Assembly (NCBI GenBank): GCA_022827345.1
Contig: JAJDTB010000032.1
Coordinates: 310,001 to 374,000 of the forward strand
From: Gemmatimonadota bacterium
Lineage (GTDB): Bacteria > Gemmatimonadota > Gemmatimonadetes > Longimicrobiales > Gaopeijiaceae
Length of the DNA: 64,000 nucleotides
Reading direction: 5' to 3'
Below are positions 55,682 through 64,000 of this stretch, one piece after another. The notes beneath the pieces are model-generated. The model did no database searches, was not told the origin of the DNA, and saw only the letters and a program-made list of their open reading frames with translations. The position numbers were made by a program, and so were the translations under genes. Within the stretch, counting starts at the first letter, position 1. Every line of letters starts with the position of its first letter.

Positions 55682-56593
55682 TTGACCACCTCACTCCATG
55701 GCCAGCACGCCGTCGTCACCGGCGCCAACTCCGGCGTCGGCCGCTCGGCCACCGAGATGCTCCTGCGCGCGGGCGTCCACGTCACGATGATCTGCCGCAG
55801 CCGCGAGCGCGGGGAGCAGGCGCTGGCCGAACTGCGCGATATGGTGACAGCCGACGCGAGCGCCCCCGAGGGGGCATCCGGCCGAACACCCCGCGAGCAC
55901 GCCCCACCCGCCGTCGCCCTCGAGCTCGCCGACATGTCGAGCCTGGACGATGTCCACGCGGCCGCCGACCGCATCGCCACCCGCCTCCCCGCCATCGACA
56001 TCCTCGTGAACAACGCGGGCATCTCGCGGGCGCGCTGCGTGATGTCCCCCGACGGCTTCGAGCTGACCTTCGCCACGAACCACCTCGGCCACTTCCTCCT
56101 CACCCACCTCCTCCTCGAGCGCCTCGCGGCGGGACGCGGGCGCATCGTGAACGTCAGTTCGAAGGGCCACCGGCACGGCGACCTCAAGCGCGCGAACCTC
56201 GACGACATCGCCCGTGGACGTGCCTGGCGCGGCGGCCTGCAGGCCTACGGCGACTCGAAGCTCGCCAACATCCTCTTCACCGCCGAATCCGTGCGGCGGT
56301 GGGGCGGCCGCGGCATCACCGCCAACGCGGTCCACCCCGGCGTGCTCGCCACCGAGATCTGGAAGAAGACGCCGGCACTGGTGCGCATCGTGTTCCATCC
56401 CCTCACCTGGTTCATGGACAAGCCCGATGTCGGGGGCGCGGCGGTCATGAACCTCGTCGGAGATCCTGCGCGCGATGACGTGACCGGGCGGTACTTCGAC
56501 ATCGAGGAAGAGATGACGCCGAGCGACCAGGCGCGGGACGATGGGCTGGCGCAAGAGCTGTGGGACCGGAGCGTGGAGTGGACGGGAGGATAG
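55682..56593 (+). CDS. Short-chain dehydrogenase/reductase, retinol dehydrogenase-like
   Basis: The 303-residue protein has the SDR Rossmann motif TGANSGVG near residue 13, NNAG in DILVNNAGISRARC, the catalytic Ser in IVNVSSKGHRHG and Y-x-x-x-K in YGDSKLAN. The pattern (FATNHLGHFLLTHLLLE) resembles retinol-dehydrogenase-like SDRs, but the substrate cannot be told. The TTG start (55682-55684) has a G-rich site upstream. It is 85 bp after the S9 peptidase. Confidence 0.85.
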   Translation: MTTSLHGQHAVVTGANSGVGRSATEMLLRAGVHVTMICRSRERGEQALAELRDMVTADASAPEGASGRTPREHAPPAVALELADMSSLDDVHAAADRIATRLPAIDILVNNAGISRARCVMSPDGFELTFATNHLGHFLLTHLLLERLAAGRGRIVNVSSKGHRHGDLKRANLDDIARGRAWRGGLQAYGDSKLANILFTAESVRRWGGRGITANAVHPGVLATEIWKKTPALVRIVFHPLTWFMDKPDVGGAAVMNLVGDPARDDVTGRYFDIEEEMTPSDQARDDGLAQELWDRSVEWTGG

Positions 56594-56601
56594 ACGAGGC
56601 T

Positions 56602-57678
56602 ATGGCGAACGTGAGAGGGACCTGTCGCATCCCCGCAATCGGCCGCTGTCACGGATCAGTCGCTGCGGCAATTGCAATTGCAACCACCACGGTCGCGTGT
56701 GGCTCCGGCACGGACACGCCCAGGACCGTGGCCCTCGTTGCTGCCGCCAGGGTGCCGGCGCCCTTCAGCATCGACTCGTATGTCCTGTTGCTGGACGACC
56801 ATCGGGTGTGCGTGAACAATTCCTTTGAGATGCGTGTGCGGTGTGTCGACCGAGACGGGAGCCTGGTGGGAACGTTCGGTCGAGAGGGAGAGGGGCCAGG
56901 TGAGTTCCAGCTGCCACCGCGCCTGCTTCGCGGCCCTGACGGCACGGTTGGGACAATCTCCATGAATCGGCTTTCCGTTTTCACCCCGGGTGGAGACTTG
57001 GTTGACGAAAAACCCTTGGCCATCATCTTTCCCCTCCCGGCCCGCAATACGTTCGACACGACCCTCCTCGCCCATTACTACCCCGGGGCCGACATGACCC
57101 CGGTGGAGGTCGACCTTTCGGACGGCTCTGTGCTGTGGGAACGCGATGACATTGACACCGTCGCCGAGACCGAGTGCGGAGATCTCTCGCTCGGAGTCGC
57201 TTCCCCCTCCGGCGGGTGGACCTTTCCTGCATGCCAGGACGAACTCGTGTTTCTCGAACACCGTGACGCCCCCACCGCCAGGTCTCTTCAATCGCCTACT
57301 TACGCTGAAGAGTTCCCTAACGAACGTGATATCGCAGAGTTCGACGGCCAGAGGTCCTTTATCGACCTAGACACGTACCGGCAACTCCCGAAGCGCAACC
57401 ATCTCACAGTGGGATCCCTCGCTTACGACGACCACGGACGTTTGTGGGTAGCAACGCAACGTGATCGCGCCCACTTCTCCTACTTCGACCTATACGTCGG
57501 CACCGAGTACGTCGGCTCGGTGAGGATCAGGGACCGCGTCCTGGGCTACGACCTCTATGGTTCAACGCTGGCTGCCCTGGTCGAGCGCGAGCCCGGCCCG
57601 GACGGCATCGGATGGCGTGCCGTGGACTGGTACGATATTGGCGCGTTGGGTCTGGGTCTGGGCACGAGTTCGGACTAG
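56602..57678 (+). CDS. 6-bladed beta-propeller lipoprotein
   Basis: The 358-residue protein has a signal sequence ending in TVAC (AAAIAIATTTVACGSG), a good lipobox. The body has the paralogue motif GREGEGPGEFQLP and propeller strands (GSLVGTFGREGEG, LSVFTPGGDLVDEKP). Ligand unknown. ATG 56602 is preferred over in-frame 56560, which overlaps the SDR gene. Codons of this gene are less GC-biased at the third position than those of neighbours. Confidence 0.75.
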   Translation: MANVRGTCRIPAIGRCHGSVAAAIAIATTTVACGSGTDTPRTVALVAAARVPAPFSIDSYVLLLDDHRVCVNNSFEMRVRCVDRDGSLVGTFGREGEGPGEFQLPPRLLRGPDGTVGTISMNRLSVFTPGGDLVDEKPLAIIFPLPARNTFDTTLLAHYYPGADMTPVEVDLSDGSVLWERDDIDTVAETECGDLSLGVASPSGGWTFPACQDELVFLEHRDAPTARSLQSPTYAEEFPNERDIAEFDGQRSFIDLDTYRQLPKRNHLTVGSLAYDDHGRLWVATQRDRAHFSYFDLYVGTEYVGSVRIRDRVLGYDLYGSTLAALVEREPGPDGIGWRAVDWYDIGALGLGLGTSSD

Positions 57679-57741
57679 CCCGTGCGGCGCGGGACCATTT
57701 GATCGGCATGAGCCAGATGACCACCTCAAGAGGAAGCAACG

Positions 57742-58227
57742 ATGCCCGGGATTGACCACACCGACACCACCTCGCCGAACCGCATCGGCACCTGCCTCTG
57801 GTTCGAGGACCGCGCCGTCGAAGCCGCCGAGTTCTACGTCTCCCTCTTCCCCCAGTCCCGGATCCTGGACGTCTCGACGGTCGGCGCAGGCCCGGCCAAG
57901 GACAACTCGTTCGTGGTCTTCGAGCTTGCCGGGCGGCCGTTTCAGGGGATCGACGGCGGTCCGATGTTCAAGTTCACCCCCGCCATCTCCTTCGTGGTGA
58001 ACTGCGAGTCGCAGGACGAGATCGACCACTACTGGGCCGCGCTCTCGGACGGTGGTGAGGAGGGCTACTGCGGTTGGCTCAACGACCGTTTCGGGGTGTC
58101 GTGGCAGGTGATCCCCGCAAACATGGGCGAGCTGATGAGCGCCGACCCGAAGCGCGTCATGGAAGCGCTGCTCACGATGGGGAAGATCGAAATCGAGGCG
58201 CTGCGGAAGGCGGGCGCCGGGGGCTGA
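57742..58227 (+). CDS. VOC superfamily protein, PhnB-like
   Basis: The 161-residue protein belongs to the glyoxalase/VOC fold, PhnB or 3-demethylubiquinone-like type: GTCLWFEDRAVEAAEFYVSLFPQSRI, ELAGRPFQGIDGGPMFKFTPAISFVVNC, DHYWAALSDGGEEGYCGWLNDRFGVSWQV. The catalytic role is not known. AGAGGAAG lies before the ATG. A terminator-like hairpin follows the stop. Confidence 0.85.
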   Translation: MPGIDHTDTTSPNRIGTCLWFEDRAVEAAEFYVSLFPQSRILDVSTVGAGPAKDNSFVVFELAGRPFQGIDGGPMFKFTPAISFVVNCESQDEIDHYWAALSDGGEEGYCGWLNDRFGVSWQVIPANMGELMSADPKRVMEALLTMGKIEIEALRKAGAGG

Positions 58228-58239
58228 GGCGCGCGGAAG

Positions 58240-58260
58240 CGTTTCAGCTGAAACGTTTTT
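58240..58260 (+). terminator. Intrinsic terminator after the VOC gene
   Basis: CGTTTC-AGCT-GAAACG forms a perfect 6-bp hairpin with a four-base loop, followed directly by TTTTT. It lies 13 bases after the VOC stop and before the convergent DUF5916 gene. Confidence 0.65.
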
Positions 58261-58287
58261 CGGGGCTTCAGCGACGGCTCGCGCCAC

Positions 58288-60729
58288 CTACCGCCTGAAC
58301 CGATAGCTCACCTTCGCGAACAGCCCGTCCGCGGTGGGCCGCACGTCCCGGAACCGGAGCCGCTCGGTGTCCTCCATCTGCCGTGAATAGCCCACGAAGA
58401 ACACCGTGCCCGGGGTGGGCTCGTAGCTGAGCAGGGTCTCGATCCCGAAGTCGTTGGCGTCGGAGCCGCTGCGGAGCGAGCAGTCGCCCGAGCTGCAGCC
58501 CAGCAGCGGCCGGCCGGTGGCCGGGTCGACCAGGTCGCGGCGCATCTGGGCCCCGTACTCGACGATCGTGCGCAGAAAGAGCGCCCGGTTGAACTGGTAC
58601 TGGGTCTTGATGCGCGGGATCACCGCCTCCAGCGCGAGGGTGCCGTCGCTCTCCCGCACCAGGCTCTGGTAGCGCAGGCCGAGCTCGGCCGACAGGTGGC
58701 GCGTGGGGTAGGCGTACGCCGCGATGTCCGCGTCCCAACCGGTCCCCACCTCGATCGGCACGCCGTAACGGAGGTCGAAGACGGCGTCCTGGCTGTAGCC
58801 CCATCGGACCCGCCCGCGCAGCTTGTCCCAGCTGTTGACCCAGAAGAAGCCGCCGAGACCGTGCAGGAGACCGAACGGGTCCTGGTCGGCAACGAAGGGA
58901 GTCGCTCCGCCCCGGCCGTCGTCGACGAAGAGCCCGTCGTAGTCCGCGGCGCCGAAATCGTAGCGCCTGGCGGTGGCGGCGAGCAGCACGGTGATGTTGT
59001 TGCGTAACGACGTGGTGACCCCGTAGCGGACCTCGGCTTCCTCGAAGACCTCGCGCCCCCAGAACGAGTCGTGGTCCCAGAAGAAAGAGGCGTCGAAGCC
59101 GGGCCGGAACTGTTCCACCAGCGCGCCGGGCTCGCCACGGAAGTTGTATTCGAGACGCGACTGCAGGCGCGTGTCCCCCACGCGCGGAATCAGTCCGCTG
59201 GCCGCGTCGAATCCGTGGGCCACGTCCTCGAGGTCGAGGTTGAAGGTGAGCGTGGGGCTGGCGCGCTGGAACTGCAGCGACAGATAGCTCCCCGTCTCGT
59301 CGTCGGAGCTGGTCGTCGCAGTGCGGCTCCCGGCGCCGATCACCGTGAGCGTGTAGCGGCGCGCCATCACGAACCGGCCGTCGAAGCCGAGCATGCGGTT
59401 ATACTCGTCGCCGCTGGTTGTCCGGTCGGTGTACACCATTCCCAGCGTGGATGCGCTGCCAAGGTCCCGCCGGGCCCGCAGCAGGTTGACCACCGGCCTC
59501 TCGACCAGATCGCCGGAATCGCCGACCTCGTCGACCGCCCCCAGGTATCCCAGCTGGAAGCCGCCGACCTTCCCCGACAGCTTCGCCCCCGCCACCGGAT
59601 TGATGACGCTGCGGGTGTAGACCAGGTTCTTCGGCATCGTGAAGATCTCGGTCCCCTCCAGGAAGAATGGCCGCTTCTCCTCGAAGAAGAGCGCGAACCG
59701 CTCGTTGACCGCGATCTGCCCGGCGTCGGCCTCGACCTGGCTGAAGTCGGGGTTGTAGGTCCCGTCGAGCGTAAGGTTGGAGGTGAGGCCGTACTTGGCG
59801 TTCAAGCCGAATTCGCCGCTCACCGGCTCCCGTTCGAATGCCTTTGCGCCTGCGTCATAGGTCCCCTGGCGCGTCCCGGTGAGGACCGGGTTCAGCTCCA
59901 GGAAGAGGCCGCGGTCGAGGTCGCGCAGCCCGGTCAGCGAGCCCGAGAGCGTGAGCCGGTTCGCGACGTCCTTGGTGACCGGCGCCCAGGAATCGTCGAA
60001 GCCGGTCCGCTGGATCTTGCGGAAGACCTGCAGCCCCCACTCCTGGTCGTTCGACTCCGGGAAGCGGATGCTCTTGAAGGGGATCCTGACCTCGAGGGCG
60101 TACCCCCAGTCCTCCACCTGGCCCTCGGAATCCCAGACGAAGTCGGGGTTCCAGTCGATCGGGGGGCCGAAGTTGCGGCCGAAGCGCCCCACCCTGCCCT
60201 CGATCCACAGCCCGTCCTGCTGCACCCCCAGCGGGTTTGCCACGATCGAGTACGCCTGGCGCTGGTCGTTGAAGGTGTCGAGGACGAACTGGATGTAGTC
60301 GTCGGTGCGGTAGAAGGTGTCGCGCTCGCCCAGCGTGGCCCGGATGCCGCCCGGATTGTCGTCGAAGGCGCGGACGCCGAAGTAGATGGCGTCCTCCGAG
60401 ATCAGGAGCAGCACTTCGGTCTCCTGCGTGGCCGGGATCCCCTCGGTGGGGTCGAACTGGGAGAAGCCGGTGAGCAGGGCCGCCTCGGACCACGCGGCGT
60501 CGTCGAGGCGTCCGTCGATGGCGATATCCGGGTCGGCGGCGCGGGGAGCGGCGATATCGATCTGGCCTTCGAGGCCGCTGTAGACCACCGCCGCCGGGGT
60601 GCCGCCCGGAGTTGGCCGGTCGGGGCGGGGCGCGAGGATGTCCTGCTGGGCTCCAGCCCGGGACTCGGCCATCGCCGGGGTGGGGCCCGGCGCGAGGGAC
60701 GCGAGCGCGATGGCTGCGAGGAGCGTCAT
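58288..60729 (-). CDS. DUF5916 protein with N-terminal CBM9-like domain (outer-membrane barrel)
   Basis: The 813-residue protein has a signal peptide (TLLAAIALASLAPGPTPAMA), a carbohydrate-binding-family-9-like domain (about 45-250: IAIDGRLDDAAWSEAALLTGFSQFDPTEG, EWGLQVFRKIQRT) and a large C-terminal DUF5916 barrel region with many aromatic beta strands ending in GLFAKVSYRFRR. Such proteins are outer-membrane or surface proteins of unknown substrate. The frame is open upstream for 79 more codons without signal; ATG 60729 is chosen because a signal peptide starts there. The ribosome site is weak. Confidence 0.75.
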   Translation of the reverse strand: MTLLAAIALASLAPGPTPAMAESRAGAQQDILAPRPDRPTPGGTPAAVVYSGLEGQIDIAAPRAADPDIAIDGRLDDAAWSEAALLTGFSQFDPTEGIPATQETEVLLLISEDAIYFGVRAFDDNPGGIRATLGERDTFYRTDDYIQFVLDTFNDQRQAYSIVANPLGVQQDGLWIEGRVGRFGRNFGPPIDWNPDFVWDSEGQVEDWGYALEVRIPFKSIRFPESNDQEWGLQVFRKIQRTGFDDSWAPVTKDVANRLTLSGSLTGLRDLDRGLFLELNPVLTGTRQGTYDAGAKAFEREPVSGEFGLNAKYGLTSNLTLDGTYNPDFSQVEADAGQIAVNERFALFFEEKRPFFLEGTEIFTMPKNLVYTRSVINPVAGAKLSGKVGGFQLGYLGAVDEVGDSGDLVERPVVNLLRARRDLGSASTLGMVYTDRTTSGDEYNRMLGFDGRFVMARRYTLTVIGAGSRTATTSSDDETGSYLSLQFQRASPTLTFNLDLEDVAHGFDAASGLIPRVGDTRLQSRLEYNFRGEPGALVEQFRPGFDASFFWDHDSFWGREVFEEAEVRYGVTTSLRNNITVLLAATARRYDFGAADYDGLFVDDGRGGATPFVADQDPFGLLHGLGGFFWVNSWDKLRGRVRWGYSQDAVFDLRYGVPIEVGTGWDADIAAYAYPTRHLSAELGLRYQSLVRESDGTLALEAVIPRIKTQYQFNRALFLRTIVEYGAQMRRDLVDPATGRPLLGCSSGDCSLRSGSDANDFGIETLLSYEPTPGTVFFVGYSRQMEDTERLRFRDVRPTADGLFAKVSYRFRR

Positions 60730-61015
60730 CGGTCCGCGCAGGCCGAAGTCGTCGCGAGCAGCCACGTCCACATCGCCGTCCGATTGATCATTGACCGCCC
60801 CGGCAGAGATCTGACCCGCCGATCCCGGCCGGTCTCCACCTTGACGATAGCGCCGCGCGGGCGGGCCAAGAAGACCTGCTCCCGCGGCCCGAGGCGGAGT
60901 CGTTGCTCCTTCCGGCACGATTGGCGATCCTCCGGGGGATGACGGTTTCACTTCCACGGACAGCATCGGTCAAGGGGACGGTAATAGCGCCTCTTCGGGA
61001 ATGCAGGCGGGTGCG

Positions 61016-61225
61016 ATGACGGCGTTGCTGCTCGTCGCCTGCACCGCGTGCGAACCTGCGCCTTTACTTGAAGACACCTTGAGGGAGAGGGCCGTTGAGG
61101 GCGATGCGGAGGCCGCGACGTGGCTCCTCGCCGCGGCGGAGCTCGGTCACGCGGGGGCCCGGCACCAGCTCGGCCCGCGCCGCCGCGGCGCACCCCCCAT
61201 TGTTGATATCACTATGATATCATAA
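61016..61225 (+). CDS. Small lipoprotein with partial Sel1-like segment, possible remnant
   Basis: The 69-residue frame has a lipoprotein-like start (MTALLLVACTAC) and then DAEAATWLLAAAELGHAGARHQLG, which resembles part of a Sel1-type tetratricopeptide unit. The end (PPIVDITMIS) runs into the AT-rich palindrome, suggesting truncation or an accidental C-terminus. An in-frame ATG at 61001 is also possible. Real expression is unproven. Confidence 0.35.
   Translation: MTALLLVACTACEPAPLLEDTLRERAVEGDAEAATWLLAAAELGHAGARHQLGPRRRGAPPIVDITMIS
61204..61222. promoter_or_regulatory. AT-rich tandem palindrome TGATATCA
   Basis: The palindrome TGATATCA occurs at 61204-61211 and 61215-61222, an 11-base (one helical turn) period, inside a GC-rich context. 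Such paired sites are typical operator architecture for small dimeric regulators such as ribbon-helix-helix antitoxins; no regulator gene lies next to it. Confidence 0.4.
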
Positions 61226-61297
61226 TGATAGCGCCCGATCCCGGTGCGGCGGCCTGGGCCGGCACCACTCCCCCTCTGCAGCGGCCGGAGACGGGAC

Positions 61298-63385
61298 TCA
61301 CCCCTCCGTCGCCGCCGGCCGGTCGTCGTGCGTGCCCCAGCGCTCGAACCACTGCCGCAGGTACAGCTGGGTGCGGATGAAATTCGACGGCAGGCGGGAC
61401 GTGCCGTGCCACTCGCCCTGGAAGCGCAGCATGGCCGTGGGCTTGTTCTGCGCCTTTAGCGCCTGGTAGAACTGCTCGGTCTGCGACATCGGGGTGCGCA
61501 GGTCGAGCTCGCCCGTCATGAGCATCGTGGGCGTGGTCACGTTGCCGACGTACATGATCGGTGAGCGCCGGATATGCTCGCTCGGGTCCTCCCAGGGGAA
61601 GTGCTCGAAGTCGGCGTACCAGCGCAGCGGGTTGCCGTCGACCTCGCCCGGGAAGGCGAGCCAGTTGGTCACCGGGCAGTTCGAAGAGGCGGCGCGGAAG
61701 CGGTCGGTGTGGCCGACGACCCACGCGGTGAGGACGCCGCCGCCGGAGCAGCCGTAGACGAACATGTTGTCCTCGTCGACGTAACCGCGCGACAGCAGCT
61801 CGTCAACGCTCGACATGAGGTCGTGGAAGTCGTTGTTGGGGTAGTCGTACTGGATGGCGTTGCCGAACTCGGTGCCGTAACCGGAACTCCCGCGCGGGTT
61901 TGTGTAGAGGACGACGTACCCGTTCGCCGCGTGCTCCTGCCAGCCGAAGTTGAAGCCGCCGTTGTACATGCCGTGCGGCCCGCCGTGGATGACGAGCATC
62001 ATGGGGTACCGGAGCGAGGGGTCGAAGCCGGGGGGCTTGATGACCCAGCCGTGGATCGCCAGGCCGTCGTGCGACGATTCCGCCCAGATCTGTTCGACCT
62101 CGCCGAGCGTCACCCCGGCCAGCACTTCGTCGTTCACCGCGGTGAGACGCGTGCGCTGATCGGGCCGGTCGACGGGGAAGGCGTAGATGTCGCCCGGCTC
62201 GTGGGCGTCGCCCCAGGTTCCGACCGCCATGCCGCCGGCGCTCACGTCGTTCAGGGAGAACATCTGCGGGCCCTCGCTCGCGGCGCGGACATCGCCGCCG
62301 GTCGACGCGTACACGATGTTCGCGTAGCCGTCGGCCTGGACGTTGAAGTAGACGCCGCTGCCGTCCGGCGCCCACTGGAGGCCGCGCGGGGTCCGGTCGA
62401 GTTCGGTGGTGAGCGCCCGCGGGTTCGATCCGTCCGCGTTCATGACGTAGAGCGTGGACTCGATGTAGTCGAAGGTGGTCGTGTCGTGGCCGACGTATGC
62501 GATCATGCGGCCGTCGGGGGAAGGGATCGGAGCCCCGTCAGGGCCTTTCCGGGTAGTGACCTGCCGCAGTTCGCCGGAAGCGACGCCGAGCCTGTAGACT
62601 TCGCTCTCCTGCCAACGATACAGCGCATCGTCTTCGATCAGGCCGCTGAAGAGCAGGGTCTCGCCGCTCGGCTCCCAGACGGGCGCGCCGTAGTTGTGAT
62701 CCCCGCGGGTGAGTTGGCGGGGGGTGCCGCCGCCGGCCGGGACGACGAAGATGTGGCGGAAGCTCTCGTCGAGGAATCCGACGCGGTCCTGGCGGTAGAC
62801 GAGGCTCTCGATGATGCGGGGGCCAGGCGTCCATTCGGCGCCTTCGGGGCGCGGCAGCGAGACCTGCCAGTGGCGGGAACTCGGGTTTTCCGCGCGGACG
62901 CTCTTGGTGAAGGACAGCTGCGTGCCGTCGGGCGACCAGGCGATGTCGGAGGGCGTCTCGGTGAGGCGCGTGACCGGCGAAACCGCGCCCTCGGCGTCCA
63001 TCCAGCGCACGAAGATCTGCGTGTTGCCCTCGTCGTCGGGGGCGAGGAAGGCGATGCGGTCGCCGGAGGGGGACCAGCGGGGGGACGAGCCGGCGATCAG
63101 GTCGCGGGGGCGCGATCCGTCCGAGTTCACGATGCGGATCGACGATTCCCAGCTGTCGTTCATCTTGTCGACCCAGCCGTGGGTGTAGACGACCTGCGAC
63201 CCGTCGGGCGAGATCCGGGGGTCGCTGACGCGCTCCCAGTCGAGCCAGGTGTCGAGGGAGAGGGGGGTCTGGGCGGATAGCGGGGCTGTGCTCGAGGAAA
63301 CCGCGACGACGGCCACGAGCGCGATGACGGTGAGACATGCAGGGCGCTGCAGGGAGCGGCGCCGACCGAGGTCGAATGCGTGCAT
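61298..63385 (-). CDS. Secreted S9 family peptidase (acylaminoacyl-peptidase type)
   Basis: The 695-residue protein has a signal peptide (CLTVIALVAVVAVSSSTAPLSAQ), an N-terminal beta-propeller (WD-like strands such as DIAWSPDGTQLSFTKSVRAE), and a C-terminal alpha/beta-hydrolase domain with PRGSSGYGTEFGNAIQ, the nucleophile elbow YGCSGGG (Ser near 547), Asp in LMTGELDLRTPMSQ and His in FQGEWHGTSRLP. The elbow GCSGGG replaces the usual GxSYGG of the family. The start ATG 63385 has GGGAGG six bases upstream. It is probably a periplasmic dipeptidyl or acylaminoacyl peptidase. Confidence 0.88.
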   Translation of the reverse strand: MHAFDLGRRRSLQRPACLTVIALVAVVAVSSSTAPLSAQTPLSLDTWLDWERVSDPRISPDGSQVVYTHGWVDKMNDSWESSIRIVNSDGSRPRDLIAGSSPRWSPSGDRIAFLAPDDEGNTQIFVRWMDAEGAVSPVTRLTETPSDIAWSPDGTQLSFTKSVRAENPSSRHWQVSLPRPEGAEWTPGPRIIESLVYRQDRVGFLDESFRHIFVVPAGGGTPRQLTRGDHNYGAPVWEPSGETLLFSGLIEDDALYRWQESEVYRLGVASGELRQVTTRKGPDGAPIPSPDGRMIAYVGHDTTTFDYIESTLYVMNADGSNPRALTTELDRTPRGLQWAPDGSGVYFNVQADGYANIVYASTGGDVRAASEGPQMFSLNDVSAGGMAVGTWGDAHEPGDIYAFPVDRPDQRTRLTAVNDEVLAGVTLGEVEQIWAESSHDGLAIHGWVIKPPGFDPSLRYPMMLVIHGGPHGMYNGGFNFGWQEHAANGYVVLYTNPRGSSGYGTEFGNAIQYDYPNNDFHDLMSSVDELLSRGYVDEDNMFVYGCSGGGVLTAWVVGHTDRFRAASSNCPVTNWLAFPGEVDGNPLRWYADFEHFPWEDPSEHIRRSPIMYVGNVTTPTMLMTGELDLRTPMSQTEQFYQALKAQNKPTAMLRFQGEWHGTSRLPSNFIRTQLYLRQWFERWGTHDDRPAATEG

Positions 63386-63471
63386 GGGAGACCTCCCGAT
63401 GTGCGTGAACGGCTGGAGACTACCGCTCAACATGGGGCCTGGACCGCAGATAGGACAGCGGAGCGATGCGG

Positions 63472-64000
63472 TTAGAAGAACACCGGCTCCCTGTACGCCC
63501 CGAAGACGTCTTCCATGGCGGCCCTGATCTCGTAGAGCGTGCAGTAGGCGCGGGCGCAGTCGAGGATGTACGGGACGGTGTTGGCGCCGCCGGCGGCCGC
63601 GGCGCGGAGGCCGGCCAGGGTCGAGGTGACCCGCTCGGCGTCTCGCTCGGCGCGCAGCTTCGCCATCTTGGCGCGCTGGCGCTCCTCCACCCTGGGGTCG
63701 ATCTGAAGGGTGTCGATCTCGATCTCGTCGGAGCCGCCGGTGAACCGGTTGACGCCGACCACCGTTCGGAGCCCGGCCTCGATCTCTGCCTGCTGGCGCG
63801 AGGCCGAATTCGCGATCTCGCGCTGGAACCACCCGTTCTCGATGCCGGGAACCACCCCGCCCTGCCCGTCGATGCGCTCGAACATCTCCTCGGCCTCGGC
63901 CTCGAGCCGGTCGGTGAGCGATTCCACGTAGTACGAGCCGGCGAGCGGGTCGATGGTGTTGGGCACGCCACTCTCATAAGCCAGAATCTGCTGGGTCCTG
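63472..64000 (-). CDS. Methylmalonyl-CoA mutase large subunit, C-terminal part (cut by window edge)
   Basis: Methylmalonyl-CoA mutase interconverts methylmalonyl-CoA and succinyl-CoA in propionate metabolism. The visible 175 residues start RTQQILAYESGVPNTIDPLA and continue GSYYVESLTDRLEAEA, the end of the TIM-barrel catalytic domain, and finish with YILDCARAYCTLYEIRAAMEDVFGAYREPVFF. The protein stops without a B12-binding domain, so the cobalamin domain must be a separate subunit. The stop TAA is at 63472-63474; the rest lies beyond the window. Confidence 0.9.
   Translation of the reverse strand, partial: RTQQILAYESGVPNTIDPLAGSYYVESLTDRLEAEAEEMFERIDGQGGVVPGIENGWFQREIANSASRQQAEIEAGLRTVVGVNRFTGGSDEIEIDTLQIDPRVEERQRAKMAKLRAERDAERVTSTLAGLRAAAAGGANTVPYILDCARAYCTLYEIRAAMEDVFGAYREPVFF

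Larger units (their letters stand above)
60730..61297. other. Low-gene region upstream of DUF5916 and S9 genes
   Basis: This 568-bp stretch holds no clear large gene. It contains a 21-codon frame (starting near 60792, minus strand) that ends in ATGA over the DUF5916 start, a GGTCAA (-35-like TTGACC, minus strand) at 60968-60973, a small lipoprotein-like reading frame (61016-61225) and an AT-rich double palindrome (61204-61222). The rest is GC-rich without evident structure. Confidence 0.4.

Overview
The window is about 64 kb of dense, high-GC bacterial chromosome with long co-directional gene runs. Many genes are joined by four-base stop/start overlaps (ATGA, GTGA or TTGA). The mix of genes suggests a Gemmatimonadota-like member of the FCB group: several 6-bladed beta-propeller lipoproteins, two secreted S9 peptidases, a DUF5916 barrel protein, a choice-of-anchor-B protein, PadR regulators next to small membrane proteins, bacillithiol synthase BshA, and RNase Y with ZapA. 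No rRNA gene is present to test this, so the assignment is inference.

Layout. 1-5755: histidine utilisation (partial hutI, hutF, hutU, hutH). The hutHU operon is led by an AhpD-like gene whose frame is crossed by a TGA exactly at the second Cys of the CxxC site, followed by a SECIS-like hairpin; it looks like a selenoprotein. 5785-12646: secreted and surface proteins, tRNA-Gly and tRNA-Cys with a promoter, a beta-propeller lipoprotein with a Gly-rich partner, and an AraC-type regulator split at a ten-G run. 12752-31039 (minus strand): housekeeping run of recN, nadK, ispA, xseB, xseA, folD, rny, a SoxCD-like pair, zapA, a zapB-like gene, pheT, pheS, rplT, rpmI, infC, thrS and a secreted cyanophycinase. 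infC appears to start at ATC and sits behind a leader with its own promoter and terminator hairpin.

32220-44147 (minus strand): groES-groEL under a CIRCE operator, then the tightly coupled chain secD-secF-tatD-mutL-miaA-bshA-uppP-birA-coaX. 44334-58227: accessory part with an FMN reductase, a secreted ComEC-like hydrolase with DUF3006, a His-rich protein with an outer-membrane protein, a HEPN/MNT toxin-antitoxin pair, a PadR operon with palindromic sites on both sides, an S9 peptidase, an SDR, a propeller lipoprotein and a VOC protein. 58288-64000: DUF5916 protein, a small lipoprotein remnant next to an AT-rich double palindrome, a second S9 peptidase and the 3' end of a methylmalonyl-CoA mutase large subunit.

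The most unusual item is the predicted Sec-containing AhpD-like protein coupled to histidine ammonia-lyase. Other points of regulatory interest are the infC leader, the G10 tract in the AraC gene, the palindromes around the PadR operon, and the 36-bp inverted repeat upstream of the ComEC-like gene. No CRISPR array, insertion sequence, prophage or rRNA was seen.
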